In this document: positions 16,760 through 24,396 of the stretch, piece by piece
Layout: every line of letters begins with the position of its first letter
Position numbering within the stretch: the first letter of the stretch is position 1
From: Chitinophagaceae bacterium
GTDB lineage: Bacteria > Bacteroidota > Bacteroidia > Chitinophagales > Chitinophagaceae
Direction of reading: 5' to 3'
Length of the DNA: 64,000 bases
NCBI GenBank assembly: GCA_024508725.1
Contig: JANINS010000003.1
Span: forward strand, 248,001-312,000
Position numbers and translations under genes: made by a program
Notes under the pieces: model-generated
What the model was told of the DNA's origin: nothing
Database searches by the model: none
What the model saw: the letters and a program-made list of their open reading frames with translations, nothing else

Positions 16760-17674
16760 CTATTCTGATTCGCTTATCTGGGTTGTTCTTTTATCCAAAC
16801 CCATTTTACCCGGAACAAGTCCTGATCTTTTAAAGATCAGTTGTCCTCTTTCATATTTCATAAAACCCATAAAATCACTTCCCAAACCACCTGTATTCTC
16901 TTTCAAAATGTAATACAAACCACGATACAACGGATATCTTCCCTGTGATACAGTAACCTGGTTAGGTTTATAAAACGCTCCCTCTCCACAGGGCTTACAT
17001 TCAAGAAAAGCCAATTTTACTTTCTTTAAGTATTCCTGTTGTTTCGGATTGGTATCATCACCTATCCAGCTAATACCTACCATCCCGATCGCTTTGTCAT
17101 TGTTAGCGACAAAGTTGATCACACCTTCGCTGCTTTCTGCTGCAGTAACATTCTTACCGAATGATGATCCTCTCAATACACTATCAAGCAAATACCGTAC
17201 TGTACTTGTAGCATTCTTACCATCCAATACAATTTGCTTTTGCGTTCCACCCTTAAGGTACGAACTTAACTGTTCCATTGTAAAAACCGTGTCATTTGAT
17301 GATTTGTTAACAACAACGGCTATGGCATCATACGCTAAAGCATCATATCCCGGAATGTAAGTAAGCCTGTTTTGAAAGAACTTTGATTCCTGTTCATTTA
17401 ATCCTCTTGCTACCAGGATCATTCTGGTACTGTCATTCTGCAGATCACGAAAACAATCTGCTTCTGACTTATACTGCACATTTATCTTCGACTCAGGAAA
17501 CGATGATTCAAATACTTTGATTTGTTCTTGTATAACGGGTTTAAACGTTTCGTCTACACTTATGTTAATTCTTCTTTGCTCTTTTGATTCCTGGGTTTTA
17601 TCAGATGAATTATTGCAGGCTATCCACAACAAACAAGCTGTTAAAACGGTTACTGCTGCTACAATTCGCTTCAT
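16760..17674 (-). CDS. PstS-like phosphate/anion-binding lipoprotein
   Basis: A 304-residue periplasmic solute-binding-like protein. The lipobox LLWIAC precedes the mature N-terminus NNSSDKTQES. A PBP fold of the PstS type is suggested by INISVDETFKPVIQEQIKVF near the start and the later QGRYPLYRGLYYILKE, similar to the PstS C-terminal region. I chose the ATG at 17674, which overlaps the TGA of the preceding gene by one base; an in-frame TTG one codon upstream is also possible. It has no pst permease neighbours, so it is probably not a classical phosphate importer component. Confidence 0.82.
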   Translation of the reverse strand: MKRIVAAVTVLTACLLWIACNNSSDKTQESKEQRRINISVDETFKPVIQEQIKVFESSFPESKINVQYKSEADCFRDLQNDSTRMILVARGLNEQESKFFQNRLTYIPGYDALAYDAIAVVVNKSSNDTVFTMEQLSSYLKGGTQKQIVLDGKNATSTVRYLLDSVLRGSSFGKNVTAAESSEGVINFVANNDKAIGMVGISWIGDDTNPKQQEYLKKVKLAFLECKPCGEGAFYKPNQVTVSQGRYPLYRGLYYILKENTGGLGSDFMGFMKYERGQLIFKRSGLVPGKMGLDKRTTQISESE

Positions 17675-17904
17675 CAATAGTCTTTCTTTATTCCTCTGAA
17701 CAACCTGAACAATCCATATATCGCAAATAACGATGCAAGAGCGATCCTGAAACCTTTATCCAATTCTATATTCAAACCCAAAGCAGGAGAAAAAAATAAA
17801 ACCACAGCCATTCCTAGTATCAGAATGGCCATGGTAATGTCTTTCATCATCCGCATATTAGCGGCTGTTCTCCTATGTTTATCTCTGTAATCTCTCTCCA
17901 TCAT
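17674..17904 (-). CDS. Small two-helix membrane protein in the tonB cluster
   Basis: About 76 residues from the ATG at 17904 (MMERDYRDK); an upstream GTG at 17916 is possible. The N-terminal half is basic and polar (DKHRRTAANMRMMKD). It is followed by two hydrophobic segments (ITMAILILGMAVVLFFSPAL and FRIALASLFAIYGLFRLF) and a KKDY end. I do not recognise a named family. It is translationally coupled to the PstS-like gene (TGATG). Confidence 0.7.
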   Translation of the reverse strand: MMERDYRDKHRRTAANMRMMKDITMAILILGMAVVLFFSPALGLNIELDKGFRIALASLFAIYGLFRLFRGIKKDY

Positions 17905-17977
17905 TTTGTTTTGCACTTATCTATCTTCACAACTGCAACATCACTTACATGCAGGGCAGGCAATATACTTATTTTCT

Positions 17978-18793
17978 TTATTCTGCATTACTTACAAAAG
18001 TCACTGGTAAATAAAAATATACCGGTACATTTCTTCCGCCTTGTTTGCCTGCGTTCCAGCGAGGCATTTTTTTCACTACACGAAGTACTTCCTGGTCAAG
18101 GTCTGGTCTTCCGCTATTCACTATTTGCACATCGTCTATGGCACCATCAGCAGTAACAACAAAACGAACCCGCACCAATATTTTCTGTCCTTCTTCAAGG
18201 TCTTCTGGCTGGCGAAGATTCCGAAGCATAAATCGAACAATATCGCCGTTGAAGGAAGGCATAACATCAGCATAATCCCTAACGGTTATTACGTCAAACT
18301 CAGGCTCTTTTATTGTTTCGCCAACTCCGGTAGTTGAAGGTTGACTGAAAGGCTGATCTCCTCCACCCTCTTTACCATCACTCGGTTTATTACCAATTTG
18401 ATGATTGCTCACATCTTCGGTTGTATTCACAGTTGTTTCAACTACTCTGTCGTCTGGCTGTATTACAGGAGTAAAATTGGTAACCGTTTTAAAATTCTGC
18501 TTTGGCTGAGATTGCTTTGGCTTCGGCTTCTCTTCTTCTTTTGCTGCCGGATTCTGGATAATCACATCCGTGAGCCTTGTATCTGGAGGCAAGATGTGAT
18601 TTCCTTCAAGCTGATCTTGGGGTTTCATGCTTTGCAGCACGATAAATAAGCCTACCGCAAGAAAAGTTCCTCCTAATGCTTGTATCAGTCTTTTATTATA
18701 ATTTTTCCTCAGTGCATACGCACCATAGTCTTTGTTCTTATTCTCGAAGATGATGTCTAACACATCACTTTGTAAAATAACATCCGGTTTCAT
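17978..18793 (-). CDS. tonB: Energy transducer TonB
   Basis: This links inner-membrane proton-motive force to TonB-dependent receptors in the outer membrane. The 271 residues comprise a cytoplasmic N-terminus (DVLDIIFENKNKDYGAYALR, typical of Bacteroidota TonB), one transmembrane helix near residues 37-55 (GGTFLAVGLFIVLQSM), a Pro/Lys linker (EEEKPKPKQSQPKQ), and the C-terminal TonB domain. That domain includes RVRFVVTADGAIDDVQIVNS and VPVYFYLPVTFV. No exbB or exbD lies upstream in this window; the next gene upstream is divergent. Confidence 0.93.
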   Translation of the reverse strand: MKPDVILQSDVLDIIFENKNKDYGAYALRKNYNKRLIQALGGTFLAVGLFIVLQSMKPQDQLEGNHILPPDTRLTDVIIQNPAAKEEEKPKPKQSQPKQNFKTVTNFTPVIQPDDRVVETTVNTTEDVSNHQIGNKPSDGKEGGGDQPFSQPSTTGVGETIKEPEFDVITVRDYADVMPSFNGDIVRFMLRNLRQPEDLEEGQKILVRVRFVVTADGAIDDVQIVNSGRPDLDQEVLRVVKKMPRWNAGKQGGRNVPVYFYLPVTFVSNAE

Positions 18794-19038
18794 ATTGGTA
18801 AATTTTGTAGTGCAGCAGAAAGAGTTCGCACCATTGGAACAGCTCTCATGCGTAATAAGGTTTTCGATCTTAATTTGAACCGGTTCTACAATAAGATGCA
18901 GTTGTTAAAGAAAATCCATAAGCAGAGCTGAATTTTTTGGTTGATATTTTAGTTGATTAAAGCTCCGAACGATAAAGTGCTTGCGACGCAACAGACGATG
19001 CTATGAAATGCAGCAGCTGGTATCATACTTCACCTGTT
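18794..19038. other. Divergent intergenic region tonB / LMW phosphatase
   Basis: About 245 nt without an open frame worth calling. The right part contains a copy of the dispersed repeat (18975-19030) that runs into the phosphatase promoter. I see no RNA gene here. Confidence 0.5.
18975..19030 (+). repeat. Dispersed GCGACGCAAC repeat, copy upstream of the LMW phosphatase
   Basis: It reads AGTGCTTGCGACGCAACAGA then CGATGCTATGAAATGCAGCA and GCTGGTATCAT. It ends 8 nt before the -7 box of the next gene and is co-oriented with it. Confidence 0.65.
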
Positions 19039-19046
19039 TATATTTG
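19039..19046 (+). promoter_or_regulatory. -7 box TATATTTG of the LMW phosphatase, leaderless layout
   Basis: This is an exact TAnnTTTG match with only four bases (CCGC) before the ATG at 19051. The expected transcription start coincides with the start codon, so the mRNA should be leaderless. It also rules out the in-frame ATG at 19003 as the main start. Confidence 0.6.
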
Positions 19047-19050
19047 CCGC

Positions 19051-19542
19051 ATGAAGATCCTGATGGTTTGTCTGGGAAATATTTGCAGAAGTCCGTTGGC
19101 CCATGGTGTGTTGGAACATAAAATCAAGCAAGCCGGACTAGATTGGCAGGTGGATAGTGCCGGAACCGGTAACTGGCATGTGGGAGAAGCGCCACATCAT
19201 TTATCGCAGAAAGTGGCAAAGTTGAATGGTATTGATATTTGTGAGCAATGTGCCAGACAGTTCAAAAAAACAGACATGCTGGAGTTTGATAAGATCTATG
19301 TGATGGATAACAGCAATTACAAAGATGTGAAGCAAATGGCCGGCGAACGCTGGGATGAATCGAAGATTGATCTTTTTTTGAATGAATTATATCCCGGAAA
19401 AAACATGGATGTCCCTGATCCCTGGTATGGAGAAGAAGATGGCTACCATAAGGTGTATAAGATGATCGATGAAACATGTGAGAAGATAATTGAGAAATAC
19501 AGATCAACTCAAAATTCAAAATTCAAAATTCAAAACACATAA
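19051..19542 (+). CDS. Low-molecular-weight protein-tyrosine phosphatase
   Basis: This hydrolyses phosphotyrosine (possibly arginine phosphate) through a Cys nucleophile. The P-loop CLGNICRSP (CX5R) sits at residues 7-15, and the general acid Asp is in DPWYG near residue 123. About 163 residues, near the family length. The C-terminus STQNSKFKIQNT is translated from the A-rich arm of the intergenic repeat, so the tail is probably non-conserved. It lies upstream of hisS on the same strand. Confidence 0.94.
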   Translation: MKILMVCLGNICRSPLAHGVLEHKIKQAGLDWQVDSAGTGNWHVGEAPHHLSQKVAKLNGIDICEQCARQFKKTDMLEFDKIYVMDNSNYKDVKQMAGERWDESKIDLFLNELYPGKNMDVPDPWYGEEDGYHKVYKMIDETCEKIIEKYRSTQNSKFKIQNT

Positions 19543-19588
19543 CCTTTCTCCACCTTTTTACTTTTCACTTTTTACTTTTGACTTAATT
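19505..19588. repeat. A-arm/T-arm inverted repeat between the phosphatase and hisS
   Basis: The left arm is four AAAATTC units, which encode the last codons of the phosphatase. The right arm is CTTTTTACTTTTCACTTTTT and continues to the hisS start codon. It shows the same design as the nuo spacers. Confidence 0.7.
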
Positions 19589-21094
19589 ATGAAACCTTCT
19601 TTACCTCAGGGAACCCGGGATTTTTCTGCCGAAGTTGTTCGCAAACGCAACTATATTTTTAATACCATCAGAACAGTTTTTGAATTGTATGGATTTCAGC
19701 CTTTGGAAACGCCGGCAATGGAGAATATTGAAACCCTGATGGGTAAATATGGTGAGGAAGGTGATAAACTGATCTTTAGAGTATTAGATTCAGGCAACTC
19801 TTTTCAAAAAGATTTTTTTGTTGGTCTTTTTAAATATGTACTGGAATTTAGAAAGCAAACCGCTGATGCTAATCCAAATGTTTCTTATTTTGATGAGTTT
19901 GATTTTTTGAATAAACTTATTGATCACCCAACAGTAATCAAAGAGCTTGCGAAGCAACTTCAAGAAAATAAGGATTTAAATAAAAAGTATTTACCGTCAT
20001 TTAAGAATGATGTATCATCGAAAGCTTTACGATACGATCTCACTATTCCTTTTGCAAGATTCGTTGCCATGAATCATGGTCAATTGGCGATGCCTTTTAA
20101 AAGATACCAGATGCAACCGGTGTGGAGAGCCGATCGTCCGCAGAAAGGAAGATACCGTGAGTTCTATCAATGCGATGCTGACGTGGTAGGAAGTAATGCA
20201 TTACTGAACGAAGTGGAGTTGGCAAACATCTATACTACCGTTTTTGAAAAGCTGGGAATTGATGTGGAGATCAGGATCAACAGCCGTAAAATACTCACTG
20301 CGTTAGCAGAAGTTTGTGGCGGTGCCGATCAGATGATGAACATCACCATTGCCATTGATAAGCTGGATAAGATCGGCATCGAAAAAGTAAAACAAGAACT
20401 CTCCCAAAGAGGTTTGAACCAAAGCCAAGTCTCAATCATAGAAAAATACCTCTCTATCAACGGAAGCAATGAAGAAAAACTTTCATCACTCCAACAGCTT
20501 ATCGGTGATAATGAGAATGGCAACAAAGGACTAGAAGAATTAAAATACGTTCTACATTACTGTCAACTGTCAACTGCCAACCGTCAACTTTCTATAGACT
20601 TCACTCTTGCCCGTGGTCTTAACTACTACACTGGTATCATCTTTGAAGTGAAAGCCAACAATGTTCAAATGGGTAGCATTGGTGGTGGTGGAAGGTATGA
20701 TGATCTTACTGGTTTGTTTGGAGTACCGAATGTTCCGGGTGTAGGTATCAGCTTTGGTGTAGACAGGATCTACGATGTAATGGAAGAGCTGAATTTGTTC
20801 CCTGAAACCCTTCAAACCGGAACGAAAGTTTTGTTCTTTAACCTTGGCGTTGAAGAAAGCAGAAAAGCTTATGAATTGATGCAACAGCTCCGATCAAAAG
20901 GCATTTCGGCCGAACTCTTCCATGAGCAGTCGAAATTCGATAAGCAGTTCAAGTACGCTGATAAAAAATCTATTGCTTATGCGGTAATGGTGGGTAGTAA
21001 AGAACTTGCTGAAAAGAATTGTAATGTAAAGAATCTTCAATCAGGTGAACAGCAAACACTTAGCTGGAACGAACTATTGAACTTCAGCTTCTAA
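19589..21094 (+). CDS. hisS: Histidine--tRNA ligase
   Basis: A class II synthetase that charges tRNA-His. The ATG at 19589 (MKPSLPQGTRDFSAEVVRKR) is the family start; an upstream in-frame extension is repeat sequence. Motif 2 and its surroundings are seen as QMQPVWRADRPQKGRYREFY, and the histidine-specific loop as LARGLNYYTG; the C-terminal anticodon-binding domain follows (about residues 410-501). At 501 residues it is longer than the 430-460 I expect. Extra sequence lies between KLIFRVLDSG and ALRYDLTIPFAR (about residues 70-148, AT-rich), and a short repeat-coded insert QLSTANRQLS precedes the active-site loop. Confidence 0.95.
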   Translation: MKPSLPQGTRDFSAEVVRKRNYIFNTIRTVFELYGFQPLETPAMENIETLMGKYGEEGDKLIFRVLDSGNSFQKDFFVGLFKYVLEFRKQTADANPNVSYFDEFDFLNKLIDHPTVIKELAKQLQENKDLNKKYLPSFKNDVSSKALRYDLTIPFARFVAMNHGQLAMPFKRYQMQPVWRADRPQKGRYREFYQCDADVVGSNALLNEVELANIYTTVFEKLGIDVEIRINSRKILTALAEVCGGADQMMNITIAIDKLDKIGIEKVKQELSQRGLNQSQVSIIEKYLSINGSNEEKLSSLQQLIGDNENGNKGLEELKYVLHYCQLSTANRQLSIDFTLARGLNYYTGIIFEVKANNVQMGSIGGGGRYDDLTGLFGVPNVPGVGISFGVDRIYDVMEELNLFPETLQTGTKVLFFNLGVEESRKAYELMQQLRSKGISAELFHEQSKFDKQFKYADKKSIAYAVMVGSKELAEKNCNVKNLQSGEQQTLSWNELLNFSF

Positions 21095-21133
21095 GCTTGG
21101 CATAGAATTAGACCATTGCATCAAAAAAAGTTC

Positions 21134-21544
21134 ATGAGAATTTTATTGGCTGGTGTAGCATTGGTTTGTCTGGTAGCGTGTCACAGAAACTCGAATCCTT
21201 CTAAATCAACAACTACATCTACCACAGAAGAAAAGGTTGAGGTAAAACCAGCTGAAGAAACGGCAACTGTTGTTGTTTCGGGAGAGGGCAAGGTGGTAAA
21301 CTCATCGGTAAAAACAAAAACAGGAACCAAAGCCTATCCTGTTACGAGTGCTCGTTCATTTACACCAGCTCAGAAGCAAAATCTCATGTATCGTTATAAA
21401 ACAGTTCCTCCAAGAGTATTGAATGTTCCTGAGAAATTGTCTAAGAAGAATGCCAGAGGCACTTATTATGTGTACAAAAGCAAGTTCTGGTACTGGAAAC
21501 AAGCAGATGGCTTCTTCTACCTGGATGAGAACTATTATAATTAG
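21134..21544 (+). CDS. Lipoprotein with C-terminal YWKQxDGFFYLD motif (paralogue A)
   Basis: A 136-residue predicted lipoprotein (MRILLAGVALVCLVAC, lipobox LVAC) with a Ser/Thr/Glu-rich linker, a middle segment VVNSSVKTKTGTKAYPVTSA, and a C-terminal module ARGTYYVYKSKFWYWKQADG ending FFYLDENYYN. The module is shared with the next gene (YYVYRGYTYWKQNDGYYYLD). I do not recognise a named family. The ATG at 21134 is chosen over an upstream TTG. It is probably cotranscribed with hisS (39 nt spacing). Confidence 0.8.
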   Translation: MRILLAGVALVCLVACHRNSNPSKSTTTSTTEEKVEVKPAEETATVVVSGEGKVVNSSVKTKTGTKAYPVTSARSFTPAQKQNLMYRYKTVPPRVLNVPEKLSKKNARGTYYVYKSKFWYWKQADGFFYLDENYYN

Positions 21545-21628
21545 TTGGTTTAACAATTCACATTCATAAAGCGGCAGTAAAGCCATTAAGCTGGCATATT
21601 ATTATCAGGTTCTGGATCAAAATTTCCT

Positions 21629-22123
21629 ATGAACCGCTTTCTACTGTTTGCATTTGCAGCGATGTTTTTTACAGCATGCAGCAAAACATCTTATCCAACA
21701 ACGCCTTCACCTGTTCCGGGTGATCCAAGATATCCTGATCAAAGCAGGCGATATCCTGATCAAAATCCTTATCCAAACGATAGCAGAACTTATCCCAGAG
21801 AAGGTGAAAGAGATGGAGTCGTCACGATCATCAGAACGGGCAATAATAACTATGAAAAGCTTCCCCCCGGACAAGCAAAAAAGAGATACGGTGGTAAATC
21901 TGCAAAAGTATATGCACCAGGACAGCAAAAGAAAAATGGTGGTTATAATGCAGGAATGGCTACAGTAATTTCTCTTTCTGACGTGTATGCATCAAGAGCG
22001 AATTCCGGCCAATTGTATTATGTGTACAGAGGTTATACTTACTGGAAACAAAATGATGGCTACTACTATCTTGATAACAAAAACAGCAATAACTATAGTA
22101 GAAAAGGTAAAGGCAAACACTAG
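21629..22123 (+). CDS. Lipoprotein with C-terminal YWKQxDGYYYLD motif (paralogue B)
   Basis: A 164-residue predicted lipoprotein (lipobox FFTAC) with a Pro/Tyr/Asp/Arg repeat region (RYPDQSRRYPDQNPYPNDSR), then VVTIIRTGNNNYEKLPPGQA and KKRYGGKSAKVYAPGQQKK, and a C-terminal YYVYRGYTYWKQNDGYYYLD module with a basic tail. Its PPGQAKK and APGQQKK stretches recall the PPG-QA segments of small Bacteroidota envelope proteins. It is paralogous to the gene at 21134. The function is unknown; a surface or cell-wall-facing role is inference. Confidence 0.8.
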   Translation: MNRFLLFAFAAMFFTACSKTSYPTTPSPVPGDPRYPDQSRRYPDQNPYPNDSRTYPREGERDGVVTIIRTGNNNYEKLPPGQAKKRYGGKSAKVYAPGQQKKNGGYNAGMATVISLSDVYASRANSGQLYYVYRGYTYWKQNDGYYYLDNKNSNNYSRKGKGKH

Positions 22124-22150
22124 AACAAACAACAACGATGATACTAAACA

Positions 22151-22180
22151 AAAGGTCTGAGCAAACTCAGACCTTTCCAA
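22151..22180. terminator. Stem-loop between convergent lipoprotein and thiolase genes
   Basis: The stem AAAGGTCTGAG (22151-22161) pairs with CTCAGACCTTT (22166-22176) around a CAAA loop. The T-tracts are short, so it may act weakly, in either direction. Confidence 0.65.
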
Positions 22181-22228
22181 TTCGTGTAATTCGTGCAATT
22201 CGCCTTATTCGTGTTTCACAATTCGTGT
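22179..22228. repeat. ATTCGTG short-period repeat
   Basis: Five AATTCG or TATTCG units at near-regular 10-nt spacing (AATTCGTGTAATTCGTGCAA and on) abut the thiolase stop codon. This is another low-complexity spacer family, distinct from the A/T-arm type. Confidence 0.6.
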
Positions 22229-23421
22229 CATAAACTTTCATAGATCACAGCAGCACCCTGTCCAACTCCCACACACATTGTAGCCAATCCATACTTCGCT
22301 TTTCTTCTTCTCATTTCGTACAATAATGTTCCGGATATTCTTGCACCACTGCAACCCAAAGGATGTCCTAAAGCAATCGCACCACCATTTACATTTACTT
22401 TTTCCGGATCAAGCTCGAGGTCTTTCATGCAAGCCAGGGATTGAGCTGCAAAAGCTTCATTCAATTCAATAAGATCAAGATCATTTACTTTCAATCCAGC
22501 CCTCTTCAATGCTTTTTGTGTTGCAGGCACCGGACCAATTCCCATGATCGATGCATCTACACCTGCAGCAGCCATACTCACCACTCTTGCCATCGGTTGC
22601 AAATTCAATTGCTTCACTACATCTTCATTCGTCAATAATAATGCCGCAGCTCCATCATTAATACCAGATGAGTTTCCTGCTGTAACAGTCCCCTCTCTCG
22701 AGAATGCAGGTTTCAACGAAGCAAGTTTTTCCAATGTCGTTTGCCTTGGATGCTCATCTTCATTAACAACGAACGAGTTTTTTTTATCGCTCACTTCAAC
22801 AGGTAAAATCTCATCCCTCCATTTACCAGCTTCTAATGCAGCAAAATATTTTTCCTGAGATGCCAGTGCAAACTTATCCTGGTCTTCCCTTTGAATATTA
22901 CACTGTTTGGCAACATTCTCAGCCGTTTCTCCCATGCTGTACGGATGATACAATGCAGCAAGTGTTTTATTCGTAAATCTCCAACCGATCGTTGTATCGT
23001 ACACTTCAACATTCCGGCTCCATGCTTCACCTTGTTTCGCCATCACCAAAGGAGCTCTTGTCATGCTTTCAACTCCACCTGCAATATAAACTCCACCATC
23101 ACCACAGGCAATGGCACGACTTGCATCCATTATTGCCGTCAACCCACTTGCACAAAGCCTGTTCACTGTACTTCCGGCAACAGAAACCGGCAACCCGGCA
23201 AGCAGTAAACTCATTCTTGCTACGTTACGATTATCTTCTCCGGCTTGGTTCGCACATCCTGCGATCACTTCTTCAATCGCATTTACATCAATGTTGGGGT
23301 TACGATCAACCAAAGCCCTGATCACCAAAGCCAGCAGATCATCTGGCCTCACCAGCGATAACTTGCCACCGTATTTCCCAATCGGAGTTCTTATCGCATC
23401 TATAACATAAGTTGTTTTCAT
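22228..23421 (-). CDS. Acetyl-CoA C-acyltransferase (thiolase)
   Basis: A thiolase that cleaves 3-ketoacyl-CoA (beta-oxidation) or condenses acetyl-CoA. The nucleophilic Cys lies in [10 protein letters not shown] near residue 89, the catalytic His in [15 protein letters not shown] and the second Cys in [11 protein letters not shown]. The 397 residues match the family. No beta-oxidation partners lie next to it, so whether it is FadA-like or PcaF-like is not settled; the sequence style ([10 protein letters not shown] region, [15 protein letters not shown]) fits the broad acetyl-CoA acyltransferase class. Confidence 0.93.
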   Translation of the reverse strand: MKTTYVIDAIRTPIGKYGGKLSLVRPDDLLALVIRALVDRNPNIDVNAIEEVIAGCANQAGEDNRNVARMSLLLAGLPVSVAGSTVNRLCASGLTAIMDASRAIACGDGGVYIAGGVESMTRAPLVMAKQGEAWSRNVEVYDTTIGWRFTNKTLAALYHPYSMGETAENVAKQCNIQREDQDKFALASQEKYFAALEAGKWRDEILPVEVSDKKNSFVVNEDEHPRQTTLEKLASLKPAFSREGTVTAGNSSGINDGAAALLLTNEDVVKQLNLQPMARVVSMAAAGVDASIMGIGPVPATQKALKRAGLKVNDLDLIELNEAFAAQSLACMKDLELDPEKVNVNGGAIALGHPLGCSGARISGTLLYEMRRRKAKYGLATMCVGVGQGAAVIYESL

Positions 23422-23440
23422 GCACTTAGCTTTTGTAATA

Positions 23441-23462
23441 CTATTAAGCTTTCGTTGCGCCT
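23441..23462 (-). repeat. Truncated dispersed repeat upstream of the thiolase
   Basis: On the minus strand it reads GCGCAACGAAAGCTTAATAG, matching the right half of the GTACAAGAGTGCGACGCAAC element. The left half is replaced by a different motif (GTCCGACGTAGC...GGCGGA at 23463-23491). It lies 20 nt upstream of the thiolase ATG. Confidence 0.5.
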
Positions 23463-23629
23463 GTCCGACGTAGCTTCAGCAAAGGCGGATCGCCACACTT
23501 GTGCTTCTTATTCACCATTCACTACTCACGATTCACAACAAAAGCCGCCGCAAGTTATATTTTTCTTATCCACTCTTTCACCTCCTCTAAAATTGCTTAC
23601 TTTGTTATTAAAACCAAACTACACGCTAT

Positions 23630-24283
23630 ATGAAAAAGATTATCCTCAGCCTGATGGCGCTATCATTATTTGCAGTGAGTTGTAAAAATGATGAATCAAA
23701 ATCAGAATCAAAAGATTCAACTACCACTACTGCAAAAACCGAAACTCCTGCAAAAAAATTGTCCCCCGAAGAAGAGCAGAAAGCATGGATGGAATATGCA
23801 ACACCATCTTCTGTACACCAAATGCTGGCAAAGTCTGATGGAACATGGATTGGCGAAGCCCAAATGTGGATGGCTCCCGATTCACCAGCTACAAAAATGA
23901 CCGGCATGGCAGTGAACAAGATGATATTAGGTGGCCGTTACCAGGAATCGGTTCATACGGGTAAAATGGATATGGGTGGAGGTATGACAATGCCATTTGA
24001 AGGAAGAAGCACACTTGGCTATGATAATGCTAAAAAAGTGTTTCAAAGTACATGGATAGATAATATGGGAACCGGTACAATGGTAATGGAAGGAACCTGG
24101 GATGAAGCAACAAAAACCATTACTTCAAAAGGAAAAATGTATGATCCTGCTCAAGGCAAAGACATAGATGTTAAAGAAACTTACCAGATCATTGACGACA
24201 ACACCCATAAAATGCAAATGTTCTGCACCAAAGACGGGAAAGAGTTCAAGAACATGGAAATGATGATAAGAAGGAAAAAGTAA
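23630..24283 (+). CDS. DUF1579-family lipoprotein
   Basis: A 217-residue predicted lipoprotein (MKKIILSLMALSLFAVSC) with a Ser/Lys-rich linker followed by a DUF1579-type domain: DGTWIGEAQMWMAPDSP, GGRYQESVHTGKMDMG, STLGYDNAKKVFQSTWIDNM and FKNMEMMIRRKK at the end. The fold is probably a lipocalin-like barrel; substrate and role are unknown. A TTACTTTG box at 23597-23604 (one mismatch to TAnnTTTG) lies 25 nt upstream. Confidence 0.87.
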   Translation: MKKIILSLMALSLFAVSCKNDESKSESKDSTTTTAKTETPAKKLSPEEEQKAWMEYATPSSVHQMLAKSDGTWIGEAQMWMAPDSPATKMTGMAVNKMILGGRYQESVHTGKMDMGGGMTMPFEGRSTLGYDNAKKVFQSTWIDNMGTGTMVMEGTWDEATKTITSKGKMYDPAQGKDIDVKETYQIIDDNTHKMQMFCTKDGKEFKNMEMMIRRKK

Positions 24284-24304
24284 ACATAGCATAACTAGCT
24301 TTTA

Positions 24305-24332
24305 AGCCGGAGCAATCGTTCCGGCTTTCTTA
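24305..24332 (+). terminator. Terminator after the DUF1579 gene
   Basis: AAGCCGGA (24305-24312) pairs with TCCGGCTT (24321-24328), followed by TCTTATT. Confidence 0.75.
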
Positions 24333-24381
24333 TTTCAGCTACTCTTAATATGTACTAACATTTCTTTCAGAAGGTCATTTG

Positions 24382-24389
24382 TACATTTG
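24382..24389 (+). promoter_or_regulatory. -7 box TACATTTG of rlmN
   Basis: An exact TAnnTTTG match, 7 nt before the ATG at 24397. It predicts a leaderless or nearly leaderless transcript and sets the start codon downstream of the longer frame start at 24379. Confidence 0.55.
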
Positions 24390-24396
24390 CAGGCTT

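Noticed and set aside
18794-19038. tRNA or small RNA gene in the tonB/phosphatase spacer
   Set aside because: No cloverleaf, T-loop sequence or terminator-like hairpin could be recognised by eye.
19003-19050. Upstream in-frame ATG extending the LMW phosphatase by 16 residues
   Set aside because: The extension translates the dispersed repeat and the -7 box, and the P-loop would be displaced from its usual place near the N-terminus.
19505-19588. CRISPR-like array from the repeated AAAATTC units
   Set aside because: Units are too short and there are no unique spacers or cas genes; it is a low-complexity inverted repeat.
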